Both the position numbers and the translations under genes were made by a program. From Paludibacteraceae bacterium (lineage in GTDB: Bacteria; Bacteroidota; Bacteroidia; Bacteroidales; Paludibacteraceae), in assembly GCA_905233415.1 (NCBI GenBank), contig CAJOEX010000014.1, positions 4,082-68,081 of the forward strand: a stretch of 64,000 nucleotides of DNA, given 5' to 3'. The notes under the pieces are model-generated. The model did no database searches. It was not told where the DNA came from and worked only from the letters and a program-made list of their open reading frames with translations. Every line of letters begins with the position of its first letter. Position 1 is the first letter of the stretch. Below, in pieces: positions 52,068-62,877 of the stretch.

Positions 52068-52922
52068 TTATACTAACTCTTTAATAAGCGCCTCGGGATT
52101 CCCCGGCAATAGGTCAATCGGCGCGAGTTCTATCATCGTATATGCCCCGAAACGACCTGCTTCTTTCATACGAACGGCAGCACGGGCACAAGCAACCATC
52201 ACTTGGCCGGTCAGCGCAGGATTATTGATTGCCATATTGAACTCAAAACGCTGATTATGCGTTGTGCCGCTTACACCGGAACGAACAAGATTAACACCGT
52301 GCGCCACATTATTCAGAACCGCCACACTAGGCACGGCTATCACGTGCGTTTCGTCATATTTAAAGTAATCATCTTTTAGAATCAGTTTTTCTACCCGTTT
52401 GATGTCAGCGCCATCTTCCAACTCTACATAAACCATACGACGATGAACACCTGTTCCCAAAGGTATAGTAAGCGAGAGTGCATCACGGACGCCCTCAATC
52501 GCTTTTGCAGCAACAGTATGCCCCATTGAACGCCCGGGACCGAAATTGGTATAAGTAATGCCTTGTGGCGCAAGTGCAAGCAATAATGCACGTACCACAG
52601 AGTCCGACCCGGGGTCCCATCCGGCAGCAATAACACTCACCGTCTTGTGTTGTATGTCAAGCGGAGAAAGTTCCTTGCGAAGTTCATAAATTCGTGTATG
52701 AATATCAAAAGAATCTATAGTTGCGATTCCTTGTTTGATACAAATCTGTGCGTATTCCGGCACTTCACGGGTAGGTACACATAGAATGGCTACATCGGCT
52801 TTAATGCGCGATAAATCATCGTTGTGATGAAAAACATCTGAAAGCACCATATCCGGTGCAGCAAGAACAGCCTGTTCAACGGCTTTGCCGATATTTCCAT
52901 ATCCTATAATTGCAACATTCAT
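52068..52922 (-). CDS. ddh: meso-Diaminopimelate D-dehydrogenase
   Basis: 284 residues. Nucleotide-binding GYGNIGKAV near the N-terminus, TIDSFDIHTRI, VIAAGWDPGSDSV, NFGPGRSMGHT and SGTTHNQRFEFN are characteristic. One-step lysine/cell-wall precursor route found in Bacteroidetes. ATG 52922 is preferred over an upstream TTG. Confidence 0.95.
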   Translation of the reverse strand: MNVAIIGYGNIGKAVEQAVLAAPDMVLSDVFHHNDDLSRIKADVAILCVPTREVPEYAQICIKQGIATIDSFDIHTRIYELRKELSPLDIQHKTVSVIAAGWDPGSDSVVRALLLALAPQGITYTNFGPGRSMGHTVAAKAIEGVRDALSLTIPLGTGVHRRMVYVELEDGADIKRVEKLILKDDYFKYDETHVIAVPSVAVLNNVAHGVNLVRSGVSGTTHNQRFEFNMAINNPALTGQVMVACARAAVRMKEAGRFGAYTMIELAPIDLLPGNPEALIKELV

Positions 52923-52959
52923 ATTCAATTAGAATTAGCAGTTAGTGGTTAACATATAT

Positions 52960-53988
52960 TTATCTCAATTTAATTTCATCTCCTAAAGGACCGCAAAGAA
53001 TACACTTCTCGGATGACTGATATCCAAAGAAGAAGAATGACAGGCGAATTCCTGTAAACAAATTGCGGAAATGATAATTGGAGGCGTCTGCGGTAGAAAG
53101 AATATGATTAAACTCAAAGGTTGAAAAATCATACGGCGTAGCAGAAGGGATAATGTAGGGTTTGAGTTTTGTATTTGGCGATATATCTAGCAAACCACAC
53201 TCCAAGAATGCGGCTAAACGCAAACGGCAATCTCGTGCATTCTGCTTGCGGTAGCCCCGCTTTCCATAATTACTGAATGACCACTCATAACCGATTTCAA
53301 GATTTGCCAACACATCAAACTTAAGATCAAGTTTCGGACAATCACGCAACTGCTCTACCTCCTTACGAATACCGTGATTGTCCATTTCCTCCCAAAGTCC
53401 GATATATCGATTATACTCCGCAGTAGTGGTTAAAGAGAGTGTCGTTTGGGTTGAACCTAAAACCTGTAACGATACTTTAGCTCCGGCAAGAAAATAGAAG
53501 TTATAGAAATACAATCCCGCCAATAAAGGCACCTGCACATAAACATTGCGTGAACGGTCTATACGGTTTGTAAAGTCATAACGAAGTTTGAAGGGGGTCC
53601 CTTCAGCATCCGTCGCAGGGTCAATAATCAAGGAATCATTACCAAATTGATTCTGTACATCTTGCCAACGCACTGCTACTCCCGTTTGAAGAATCAGTCC
53701 GCGACCGGTATAAGCATAATCAAAACCAAAGCCTGCCGTATAACCTCCCGGAGAAACATTCATGGTTGGCATGTTGCCAAAGAATGCCGAATAGCCACCA
53801 TCTGCATGAAAACCCACCAGATGATGAACACCATCGTAAGTGGATGTGCGCAGCCCCGAACTATTGACACGTTTGGAAGCTGGCACTCGCACCGCATCAT
53901 AATTGGTCGAGTATTCGTTCCTGACACGAGTCTGAGCCACAACGCTTACCGGCAATAGGATAAATAATATAATGAATGTCCTTTTCAA
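52960..53988 (-). CDS. Outer-membrane beta-barrel protein, PorT-like
   Basis: 342 residues with a signal peptide (to VVAQ) and many short amphipathic strands. GGYTAGFGFDYAYTGRGLILQTGV and similar strands suggest a barrel of PorT/OprF-like type. Not assigned to a family by eye. It lies 23 nt downstream of the giant T9SS cargo gene, so the two may work together. Confidence 0.65.
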   Translation of the reverse strand: MKRTFIILFILLPVSVVAQTRVRNEYSTNYDAVRVPASKRVNSSGLRTSTYDGVHHLVGFHADGGYSAFFGNMPTMNVSPGGYTAGFGFDYAYTGRGLILQTGVAVRWQDVQNQFGNDSLIIDPATDAEGTPFKLRYDFTNRIDRSRNVYVQVPLLAGLYFYNFYFLAGAKVSLQVLGSTQTTLSLTTTAEYNRYIGLWEEMDNHGIRKEVEQLRDCPKLDLKFDVLANLEIGYEWSFSNYGKRGYRKQNARDCRLRLAAFLECGLLDISPNTKLKPYIIPSATPYDFSTFEFNHILSTADASNYHFRNLFTGIRLSFFFFGYQSSEKCILCGPLGDEIKLR

Positions 53989-54011
53989 TTCGATTTCCCG
54001 TTTCTAAATTA

Positions 54012-57000
54012 TTAATGGACAATAACTTTTACGGAACGTACTTCGCCTTCCTCTTGGTTCAATTCAAACAAATATATGCCGGACATTGCAGGCAAACGTA
54101 CTTCCTGCGCATTATATCCACCGGGTTCAAAGCGTCCTGACTGAATCAACGAACCATAAGGATTATATATTTTGAATACTCCACCCTTTTGACTGCACAT
54201 AATATGCACTATCGGATTATCCTTGACAACAAGTGTTGGAACTACACTGACGTACGGTTTCTGTGGCGTAAGTGTATTATTGCGCTCCTGAGCAACAAGC
54301 GAACATGTCATAATGCCCAAAGTATCGCCCTCGCGCGTCAACTCGACACTATATTCTGCACCTATTTCCAAATATTGAGGAGCAAAGTAATATGGTTTCG
54401 TTTCGCCGACAAGTTTCGTGCCGTTCTTATACCATTGATAAGTGGAGAATGTATAATCACCATTATATTCAGACGACAGAATACCTATTGCATCTGCCCA
54501 TTTTTGTTCCAGAATAAACGATGGATAATCTACCTCAAAGGAGAAGTCCACGCGTTGCATTTCGAGATCATCACATGTACCGTTATCAAAGAAAATAGTA
54601 GCCGAGTAATTGTTTGGTCTGACATACAAAGCATCTGTTTCCGGAATATTCATACGCACACTTCCTCCTGTCGCCGGTATAGTTACCGTATCTTTCGGGA
54701 AACCCCATGCCTGCGCTAACGAGTCATAAACGACACGTATCTCACGTGGCGGATACCCTTTTTCCGGATCGAAACTAAATACCATCTCATACTCGCCATA
54801 ATCCGCGCAAATAATCATCGGTTCAACCACAAAGTGCGTAGCAGGCACAACAGCCAAGTGCACTTTGGCAATGCTATCGCAACCAAAGTTGGTAATGATA
54901 GTATCAAAATGTATTCCGGTTGTTGTGAGGCGTTTATCGTTGAGAACATATGTTTCACCTATACAAATTGTATCAAACCACTCGGTTGTACGAATCGGAC
55001 GCACATTGAGATATAATTGGAATACAGAGTCACAATTCAAATTCGTTGGATAACGCGAATAAAGGAATGTATCTACTGGCAACGTATCTTTTAATGTCTC
55101 GTAATGATAATGTAACCATGAATCAAGATTATGTCCTTCCCAAAGGAAAGGCTGCAAGTCTCCGCAAATGGTGTCATAGCGAATACTATCGTAAGCTTGA
55201 CGCACATAAAGTGTTAGATAGTAAATAGAGTCACATGCACCAACGGTTGTCAAATTGGCGTCTATTCCCTGCAAAGTTGCTGCAAACGGACTGGAGAACT
55301 TCTGATTGTGCCATTCTAATGTATCATTTGAACAAATAGTCAACGTATCAAAGTATTGGAAACTTTCCTTGACGTAGTACCGCAATTTGTAAGTCGAATC
55401 ACAATGACACAACGATGTGGTGTGAAGCGAGTCATATATAGTTATCCAACCAAGCGTATCTGTCGGCAAAGACTCATAAGACTCGCCCCTTTCACCGCGT
55501 AAAGCAATCGTATGTGGTTCTGAATCGCCCGGAGAAATCCATATCAGCGGATCGTTACGGCAAATCGAATCCGATTCAAAACCATCAATTTGATGCAACA
55601 TCTCCTGCGGAAAATGATAATAGTTATAGAAATCAACGCCAAGTATCAACACCGAGTCACAGTCCGCTCCGGTATAGTAAGTAACCTCTGTATCCGTATG
55701 ATCTTTAATGCCCTCTGACTGTTGAGGTGGGAAGAATATTTTTTGATATTCCCAATATATGGTGTCATTCTTACACAAATCTGCAGAGAAATTGTGTCTG
55801 GCATATGGTTCTACCGTCAAATGCAATACAAATACCGAATCTATTCCAAATACTTGTGTCTTTAACGAGTCAAAATATGTTCCGGTTACTTTAGTATTCA
55901 TATTTACAAAATCGGCAGCATTCGGTGAGTTTGGACGCCAAGACCAGTAATTATTGGAACAAATAACCGCTGTCGTATCAAAGCGGTATGAGGGATGGAT
56001 ATAAACCGTGTCCCAAACCAACGAATCACAACCATCAACCGTATTCAGCGAATCCATGAACAAGAACTTCTCCACATTCGAACGGGTAGCATCACTATAA
56101 TCAATGGTCGCAGACGGGATAAGGTCTTCGCGGGTCACACTGTCCTGTCCGTTCCAGCGGAAAGTTCCGCCTTTACCGCCAAATACCCATATTGAATCGT
56201 TGTCACCTATATGGCGTGCTTGATGTAACTTCTCAAAATGCGAAATATAAATATCAATATAACTAGTGCTATCACACCCAAACAAATGCGTTCCGTCGGT
56301 TGGAATTGAGTCATGGAATATTTGCTCTTGACTTGTTAGAATATTCGGAATATAAACGATGGAATCGTACAAGGTCACATTGGATGCCGGCTCTAACGGA
56401 TGTGCCTTTTCATCAAAATCGTAGCCTACCCACAAGCGATGTGACCATAATAATGTGTCATTGGAACACAACGTACGACTTGTCAAAGCCGCATCATGAT
56501 TATACTGCCACGTATATATCGGCAGCACCATCAACGATAGTTCCCAAACCGAATCGCAATGTACCGGCACTTTCTGCTTGGTCTTCGGATTGATGAATAA
56601 TGTGTCAGTTTGAGCACTATCTCGGATGGTATAGATACCGGGCTGTTGGGTAATGGCATCCTTGATTTGTGCGGGGGTAATAATCTGCGTAGAGCCATCA
56701 TCATCCACCAAATAAAGGTTTTCGTTCCCTTTTCCTGGCCAAATATATTCTGATGCCTGACAAGCTGATTCCTGTTTGATGATATATTTCGTCGGGAAAC
56801 CAGTCAATTGCAAGTTATATACCGAGTCAAATCCGGCCTCGGTCTTATAGGACTCACTATACCAACGTGTTTCTCCTGCCTTAGGTACATCCGTAATTAA
56901 AATAGTTTTATTTGCTCCGGTATTCGGATCTTGTATATACCATTCATATTCACAGTTCTCGCAGACAGGTGCATATGCAGTGTCACGGAACACTTCACCC

Positions 57001-60000
57001 ACAGACAAGCATATTGTACGGATAGAGTCACAACCCGCCACTTTCGTCTTGTGAGTATGCGTGTAGCACACATTACCGTTCACACGAACTACCTTGTATT
57101 GCTGGCTTAATTCTTCAGGTATCACAGCTGATGAACCGGCAAAGATAGTATCCTCACCTACCCAAACATAGTAATCCTCACTTGACATGTCCAATGTCCC
57201 ATCATCATTGTAATATGTTGGATGAACATGCAGCCACAAACGATGGACGGAATCACAACTATGGGTTTTACATTCCGTGCAAGTCTTTGTCCGAAGCGAA
57301 TCCACAAATACAAACGTGCCAGTCTTATTGATTGGAATTTGATTGGCTGGTACAGAGTCTTTAGTTGTTTCACACCATACTTTTCCGTTGTGTTTTTGCC
57401 ATACATAGTAGTCATCTGCATTCTTGCTTACGCACCAGTCAACCGTCTCCCGAATCTCTGTATGCAGATTCTTTGTTTCTACGTAAGCAGGATGAACGTA
57501 CATAGTCAACGTGCTTAAGTATGTACAACCTTCTCCGTCACCGCTGCCTTTGACCTCGATACTATGAGTCTCCACAATCGCATTAGGCCATAAATCAGAG
57601 GCTTCTAAATAATCCCAACCATTGTATTTTTTTGAATCGCCGGTAGCAAAGGTGTGCGTATATGTTTCCGTCTGGCAAATATGCTTGGTGATGTTTATAT
57701 CATTTGCTATATGAAGTATTAGCGTATCCGTCTCCATCGGGCACTTGCCTCCTGGACAATCGGGACATGGATTATGCCACAAACTGGTTGTACCCAAATA
57801 CGCCATATTATTTTCGTCAAATGTGACTGTGCTTTCGTCAATCTCCTTTATTAACGTACCGTCAGCTCTTTCCCAACGATATGTAAACGCCTTGCCCGGA
57901 CACCACTCCGTAATCCCTGGTTTTAGAGGAAAAGATAGGTGAGGCATAATCTTCACATTCAACTCATATTTATCTTCACAACCTTTAAAATCAGTAACAT
58001 GCTGTAAGTACTGCGGACCAAGCGGGTCATTTGCCAGACACACATTACTAAGCCGTTCGTCCATATAGACTTTTTCATATGGAGTTAGCGTATGGTCGGA
58101 CTTCATCTCTTGCAGCAAGTCGCTTTGAGACCTACGTACGATGATAAATACGCGGAGTGAATCATAATCATCAAACAGGTAAATTGTATTTGATGTCATG
58201 TCCTTTTCACAAATAACGGTATCTTTGTGCTGGAATATAGGGGAACAGCCAAACAACTTCAGCGTCACAATAGAGTCACAACCGTTTATCGTCTTGTACC
58301 AACGGCTGTATGTATTATCGCCTTCTTTATACTCGATTATTTTCTTTGTCAAGTCATCCGGCGTACCATACTTGAACGTCGTCTCATCATTAAAGTCTGT
58401 TCCGGAAAGAGTTTTGACAAAACGCTCAGCAGGTACAGACTTGAAGAACTTTAATGTCTGATTAGTACATAGAATCTGCCATGTCGTATCATTATATATA
58501 CGGTTGACTCGAACTATAGTACGAGAAGTATCAGCTACGTAATCAGGCTTATCTGTACAAAGAATATGCTTCTCGTACCGCTCTACATCTACATGGAATA
58601 TGGTAAACTTGTCACGTTTGTTGGCGGCTTTTTCGGATTGAGGGTCAAGAATAAACTGATACTCCGCACGATGTTCGCTTATAGGTTTATCAGAAATACT
58701 TGTTGTTACTGTCATAACAGCCGGATCTATACGTACACCCTTGTTATTGCACTTATATATCTTCCAGACAATTGAGTCTGATTCATGCTCTTTAGGTAGT
58801 TTTTCAAAAAAATGCAACAACGTACTGTCACAAACAACAGCCGTATCAAGATGCTCCTTGCCAACCGGCCAATCCTCATATTGACGCTGATACCAGCCTG
58901 ACGGCATACGTTCAATGTCATACGACTTGGACATAAAATTATCCTTATCCTCAATATAAAGAGAATCAGCAAAGAATGGAGGGTCGAAACCCAACGTATA
59001 TTCATAGGCACGAGACTCTGCAGTCATGGCATTTACAAAACCGGAAATTACACCACCAGAAGATACTAAACGGTGTTTTCCATAGGTGGTCAACTCCAAA
59101 TTGGCGTACATCATATTGGCATCACCACTGAAAACAGAAAATGAAGATGATGACACAGCTGTACCGTCTAACGTAATCTTGCCCGCATCACCTTTAGCCA
59201 CTACCACCTGTACAAAGTGCCTTTGTTTAGCACCTTCTGTATGATTCTCTATCTCCGAAGTATAGAAACTCATTGCCTTTGCACCGGCTGACCAGGGAAC
59301 AACCATCGCATTCGCAGGGTTTCCCCATGGATAACTAACCACATCGCCATGCTCATCAATTTCTGTAATTTGGTTGTCCGCGCCGCAACCCAAATACGTA
59401 TAACAAACAACCGGCATAGATGCCGTAATCACCATATTAGGGTTATAATCGTTCAACTGAATCGGATCCGGCAGGGATTCTCCTCTATTTAATGTTATTG
59501 TTCCCGTCCCCATCGGGCGAACATACTTCACATCCGTATTATCATACAAAGCCGTTATCTGAACACGGTTATTCTTCGTTCCTCCGGCACGAGCCACATA
59601 CAATTGCATAGATTTTGGTTCCCACATTGAGATGGGTAACATCTGCTCAAAAGTATGATCCGCAGAATATGCATCTTTATCAGGTATCTTTGTCGCAACA
59701 TTACCAGTAAATACAGCAATTGGCTTATCAGAGCAAATAGTACTACCGCTCATGTCGATATTTGTAATGCTAGCGCTCTTACCGGCACTCTTCACCATAT
59801 AAACTTGACCTTTCTTCAAAGTCGCAGATAATGTAGTCCCGGGTTTTTTATTTTTGAAGGTCTGTGCAGCAGGAACAACCGTTATCTTAGTGCTATTCTC
59901 CATCGCAACAATTGCAAACTCGGTCGCAGTTCCATCTTCAGGAAAAGTCTGGACGATATACTCTCGGCCAAGCACATCCGCTGGCAAAAGCAATGTCGCA

Positions 60001-60440
60001 TCACGCATCGAACCCGCACCCGTTCCTCCCGTCTCACAAATTGCATAACAGCAGAACGGAGTCCGCCCGTCCTCTGCATAAATACGGATACCACGGTTAA
60101 CCACAGTCTCCGACTCGTTCGTTTCAGGATAAATACCGGTAGGAGTGATTTTCTCCAACTGACCAAATCCCCCGCCTTCAGGGATAATTATTTCACCCAA
60201 CTTATCGTTATTCGTACCCAAAGCAACTATCACCTTAACCGGATAGTCTGAAACAGCATAAACTGTCAACTTTAGATTCTTGTCATCCGGAGCTACACTG
60301 TTATTACTTAAAAATGCCAACCAGAAATCGGTGCCGTATGTACCTGCAGGCCGCTCCGTTTGACCGTAAGCCGACATACAGAACAAACCCGACATAGACA
60401 ACACAAAACACAATACCAATATAACATATCGCCTAATCAT
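54012..60440 (-). CDS. Giant T9SS-secreted repeat protein with IgGFc-binding-like N-terminus
   Basis: 2142 residues. Signal peptide (to SAYGQ). Residues 30-500 resemble the IgGFc-binding N-terminal domain (GTDFWLAFLSN, IVQTFPEDGTATEFAI, VVCYTYLGCGADNQ). From about 520 to 2000 runs a long series of degenerate repeats of about 70-80 residues, each with a conserved pattern: threonine-rich strand, TIC or an equivalent cysteine, then GCDS or HCDS followed by a hydrophobic strand and HPxY. The last 80 residues (VFKIYNPYGSLIQSG to VKVIVH) are a T9SS type A sorting domain. Surface adhesin or shield is inferred. Own promoter at 60466-60497. Confidence 0.85.
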   Translation of the reverse strand: MIRRYVILVLCFVLSMSGLFCMSAYGQTERPAGTYGTDFWLAFLSNNSVAPDDKNLKLTVYAVSDYPVKVIVALGTNNDKLGEIIIPEGGGFGQLEKITPTGIYPETNESETVVNRGIRIYAEDGRTPFCCYAICETGGTGAGSMRDATLLLPADVLGREYIVQTFPEDGTATEFAIVAMENSTKITVVPAAQTFKNKKPGTTLSATLKKGQVYMVKSAGKSASITNIDMSGSTICSDKPIAVFTGNVATKIPDKDAYSADHTFEQMLPISMWEPKSMQLYVARAGGTKNNRVQITALYDNTDVKYVRPMGTGTITLNRGESLPDPIQLNDYNPNMVITASMPVVCYTYLGCGADNQITEIDEHGDVVSYPWGNPANAMVVPWSAGAKAMSFYTSEIENHTEGAKQRHFVQVVVAKGDAGKITLDGTAVSSSSFSVFSGDANMMYANLELTTYGKHRLVSSGGVISGFVNAMTAESRAYEYTLGFDPPFFADSLYIEDKDNFMSKSYDIERMPSGWYQRQYEDWPVGKEHLDTAVVCDSTLLHFFEKLPKEHESDSIVWKIYKCNNKGVRIDPAVMTVTTSISDKPISEHRAEYQFILDPQSEKAANKRDKFTIFHVDVERYEKHILCTDKPDYVADTSRTIVRVNRIYNDTTWQILCTNQTLKFFKSVPAERFVKTLSGTDFNDETTFKYGTPDDLTKKIIEYKEGDNTYSRWYKTINGCDSIVTLKLFGCSPIFQHKDTVICEKDMTSNTIYLFDDYDSLRVFIIVRRSQSDLLQEMKSDHTLTPYEKVYMDERLSNVCLANDPLGPQYLQHVTDFKGCEDKYELNVKIMPHLSFPLKPGITEWCPGKAFTYRWERADGTLIKEIDESTVTFDENNMAYLGTTSLWHNPCPDCPGGKCPMETDTLILHIANDINITKHICQTETYTHTFATGDSKKYNGWDYLEASDLWPNAIVETHSIEVKGSGDGEGCTYLSTLTMYVHPAYVETKNLHTEIRETVDWCVSKNADDYYVWQKHNGKVWCETTKDSVPANQIPINKTGTFVFVDSLRTKTCTECKTHSCDSVHRLWLHVHPTYYNDDGTLDMSSEDYYVWVGEDTIFAGSSAVIPEELSQQYKVVRVNGNVCYTHTHKTKVAGCDSIRTICLSVGEVFRDTAYAPVCENCEYEWYIQDPNTGANKTILITDVPKAGETRWYSESYKTEAGFDSVYNLQLTGFPTKYIIKQESACQASEYIWPGKGNENLYLVDDDGSTQIITPAQIKDAITQQPGIYTIRDSAQTDTLFINPKTKQKVPVHCDSVWELSLMVLPIYTWQYNHDAALTSRTLCSNDTLLWSHRLWVGYDFDEKAHPLEPASNVTLYDSIVYIPNILTSQEQIFHDSIPTDGTHLFGCDSTSYIDIYISHFEKLHQARHIGDNDSIWVFGGKGGTFRWNGQDSVTREDLIPSATIDYSDATRSNVEKFLFMDSLNTVDGCDSLVWDTVYIHPSYRFDTTAVICSNNYWSWRPNSPNAADFVNMNTKVTGTYFDSLKTQVFGIDSVFVLHLTVEPYARHNFSADLCKNDTIYWEYQKIFFPPQQSEGIKDHTDTEVTYYTGADCDSVLILGVDFYNYYHFPQEMLHQIDGFESDSICRNDPLIWISPGDSEPHTIALRGERGESYESLPTDTLGWITIYDSLHTTSLCHCDSTYKLRYYVKESFQYFDTLTICSNDTLEWHNQKFSSPFAATLQGIDANLTTVGACDSIYYLTLYVRQAYDSIRYDTICGDLQPFLWEGHNLDSWLHYHYETLKDTLPVDTFLYSRYPTNLNCDSVFQLYLNVRPIRTTEWFDTICIGETYVLNDKRLTTTGIHFDTIITNFGCDSIAKVHLAVVPATHFVVEPMIICADYGEYEMVFSFDPEKGYPPREIRVVYDSLAQAWGFPKDTVTIPATGGSVRMNIPETDALYVRPNNYSATIFFDNGTCDDLEMQRVDFSFEVDYPSFILEQKWADAIGILSSEYNGDYTFSTYQWYKNGTKLVGETKPYYFAPQYLEIGAEYSVELTREGDTLGIMTCSLVAQERNNTLTPQKPYVSVVPTLVVKDNPIVHIMCSQKGGVFKIYNPYGSLIQSGRFEPGGYNAQEVRLPAMSGIYLFELNQEEGEVRSVKVIVH

Positions 60441-60465
60441 GCGCGCATATTTATAATTCAGCCGG

Positions 60466-60497
60466 CAAAAGTACGAAAAAAAAATGATATATGCAAA
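60466..60497 (-). promoter_or_regulatory. Promoter of the giant T9SS gene
   Basis: Minus-strand TACTTTTG (60466-60473), 20 nt, TTTG (60494-60497); 25 nt before the start. Confidence 0.8.
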
Positions 60498-60536
60498 TAA
60501 AAGAATTATTTTTTATAAAAATAAGGATTTAGCCGG

Positions 60537-60995
60537 TCATTTTTGCAAATATAACCGTTGCAAAAGGGCTGTACAGCCTTCAAAAATATCATTATAGGCT
60601 TGTTCAAAATCGCCTGTGTACCACGGATCTGCCACATCACGTTTTTTGTTCGCCCATGATAGCAATAGGGAAATTTTACCTTCAGAATCATCGTCAATAA
60701 TATAACGCATCCAATGCAGGTTACTTTGATCCATGCAAATAATGTGGTCGTAATATTGGTAATCGGCTTTTGTCATTTGCCGTGCCGCACGATGCGTAAA
60801 CGGGATACCTTTCGTACGCAATATTCGTTTGGAAGGCGGATAAATATCATTACCATTTTCTTCACTGGAAACCGCTGCGGATGCTATTTCAAACACATTG
60901 GCACATCCGGCCTGCAAGACAAGATGCTGCATAATAAACTCCGCCATAGGAGAACGGCAGATATTGCCATGACATATAAAAAGGATTTTTGTCAT
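60537..60995 (-). CDS. Low-molecular-weight protein tyrosine phosphatase
   Basis: 152 residues. P-loop CHGNICRSPMAE near the start (cysteine nucleophile at 9, arginine 15) and the general-acid DPWYTGDF late. Classic fold, active by inspection. Start ATG 60995; upstream residues would be unusual for the family. It follows the AsmA-like gene by 52 nt. Confidence 0.93.
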   Translation of the reverse strand: MTKILFICHGNICRSPMAEFIMQHLVLQAGCANVFEIASAAVSSEENGNDIYPPSKRILRTKGIPFTHRAARQMTKADYQYYDHIICMDQSNLHWMRYIIDDDSEGKISLLLSWANKKRDVADPWYTGDFEQAYNDIFEGCTALLQRLYLQK

Positions 60996-61047
60996 TGAGA
61001 TACAAAACTGCAATATTACCGACACATACAAATTTTATGCCATTTGT

Positions 61048-62877
61048 TTAGCGATTCTTGCGTTTCTTCGAATCAGCAGGCAGTTGCGATTCAGCTGGAG
61101 GAGCAAGAGACATTAACTCAGTTGTGTCGGAACCGAGTATTTCCATCATCTCTTCACGCTCATCGGCAGAGATTAGTTTGCGGTTGTCACGAACACCCAT
61201 CAATGGACCAAAGAACACTTTTGCAATAGCCCGACCAACAACCTTTCCTAATTTGAACTTTGGCGAATTTAAGTCTCCTTTAACAGGCACATCCAAGACC
61301 ACAACACCTTGCGCGGATTTCAACAGATCAACACCTAATTTAAGCGGTATATTCTTGTACTTTGCCTTGGAGTACATTGCTTTCTTGCCAATCTCAGGAT
61401 GGTCAATCGTAATCTTATTCTCACAGTTCAATTTGCCATGATAAATTGTTGCATCAACCTGCAAGGCCAATTCACCACTATCAATAGGACATGCAAAAAG
61501 TTCCTCTGTATATAGTGTAAATTGCGGTAGTTGCAAATTTATGAGTTTGGCATTCAAACGGTGATTCCCCTGTTTGAAGTACAAACCGCCGATATATGAG
61601 GCATTAAGCCGTGCTCCATCAGAAAATCTCCCCAAAACATCAATGCTGTTCTTGCCATGACTGGCAATGTTGCTACCCGTTACAGAAAGTGTATCCAATG
61701 CATATTTGAAACGCTTGCTCATTGAACGGTCATCAAAAGAAATATCATGGGCTGTAATACAAAGATGACGAGTTGACCACGAAAGGGCAGCATCGTTATT
61801 GGAGGTTGAACCGCTTTGCTGTGAGACCGCTTTAGTATGAGAGGTGGTATCTGGCACCTGTTCCCTTTCACGGAGAATACGAGAAAGTGTATTAGACTTT
61901 GCTGTGTGCTCAAAATGGCCGGTAATTCCAGTTATTGTGAGTGTATCAAGCAGGAAATTATTATTCGCAACATCTCCTTTGAGAATGACCAGTCGGACTT
62001 CGTCCAAGCCTGCCACAGGCTCGTCATCCTCGTCGGTGATGTTCAATCCTGTGAGCGACAAAGCACCTGAAGCCACCAAATCACGCACATCGTTAAGACT
62101 TCCATCAATATGTATGTTGCCTGTTACAAGAGCACCAAGACCTTTGATATTCAAATAATCACGCACCAAAGGCAATGCAACATTGGTATTGACCTCGTCA
62201 AGCCGGAGTGTAACGGCATAACGATGAGAAGCCATCACATAGCCCGCCGTAATAGTGACAGAACCGCCTGTCGGAAGATTGAACTGCATACCGGCATTCG
62301 ACTGCTGACGGCCAAAATATAATCCTGGCACATTGAGATTGACATCATCAACAGACCAACGGTTATCGCGCACCAAATCATGATAGACCAGGCGACCATT
62401 GTGAAGTTGTATATCTCGCAGAGAAACCGTCCACTTGGAAGGTGCGGTGTCTTGCACCGTCGTGTCTTTCGAGGCAAAACGATTAATGATGTCGGTAAAG
62501 TTGAATTCCTCTTCGCCGCTAAGGATTTCCCCAGAGAATTGATCCAGATGAATGTGACGCAGATTGGCGTGCTTGCCCATCAGCGCAAGCCAGTTGATTT
62601 GCACATAGAGACGTTCAAACGCCACAAAATCCACCAATCCGTCGGCTTCCTTACAATGGAAATCCTGGATTGTAACGGTTCCAAAGAAAGGATTGACAAA
62701 TACACGGTTTACAGACATATCACGACCTAGAATGTCCTGACCATGGTGATTGACTACGGATTTCACAACCGGCGACAGTGCCATTACAAGGAAAAGCAAG
62801 GCTACAGGGATACCGACGAGCCAACAGGCTATTTTTACTGATTTTCTCATTTTATCATTTATTTGGTCATTGGTCAT
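61048..62877 (-). CDS. AsmA-like (DUF748) envelope protein
   Basis: About 609 residues. N-terminal membrane helix (ACWLVGIPVALLFLVMAL), then a very long beta-rich stretch with VNPFFGTVTIQDFHC and other AsmA-type repeats. It ends in a basic tail. AsmA-like proteins bridge the membranes and move phospholipids. ATG 62877 overlaps the recQ stop (ATGA); the next methionine, 62850, is a good alternative just before the helix. Confidence 0.8.
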   Translation of the reverse strand: MTNDQINDKMRKSVKIACWLVGIPVALLFLVMALSPVVKSVVNHHGQDILGRDMSVNRVFVNPFFGTVTIQDFHCKEADGLVDFVAFERLYVQINWLALMGKHANLRHIHLDQFSGEILSGEEEFNFTDIINRFASKDTTVQDTAPSKWTVSLRDIQLHNGRLVYHDLVRDNRWSVDDVNLNVPGLYFGRQQSNAGMQFNLPTGGSVTITAGYVMASHRYAVTLRLDEVNTNVALPLVRDYLNIKGLGALVTGNIHIDGSLNDVRDLVASGALSLTGLNITDEDDEPVAGLDEVRLVILKGDVANNNFLLDTLTITGITGHFEHTAKSNTLSRILREREQVPDTTSHTKAVSQQSGSTSNNDAALSWSTRHLCITAHDISFDDRSMSKRFKYALDTLSVTGSNIASHGKNSIDVLGRFSDGARLNASYIGGLYFKQGNHRLNAKLINLQLPQFTLYTEELFACPIDSGELALQVDATIYHGKLNCENKITIDHPEIGKKAMYSKAKYKNIPLKLGVDLLKSAQGVVVLDVPVKGDLNSPKFKLGKVVGRAIAKVFFGPLMGVRDNRKLISADEREEMMEILGSDTTELMSLAPPAESQLPADSKKRKNR

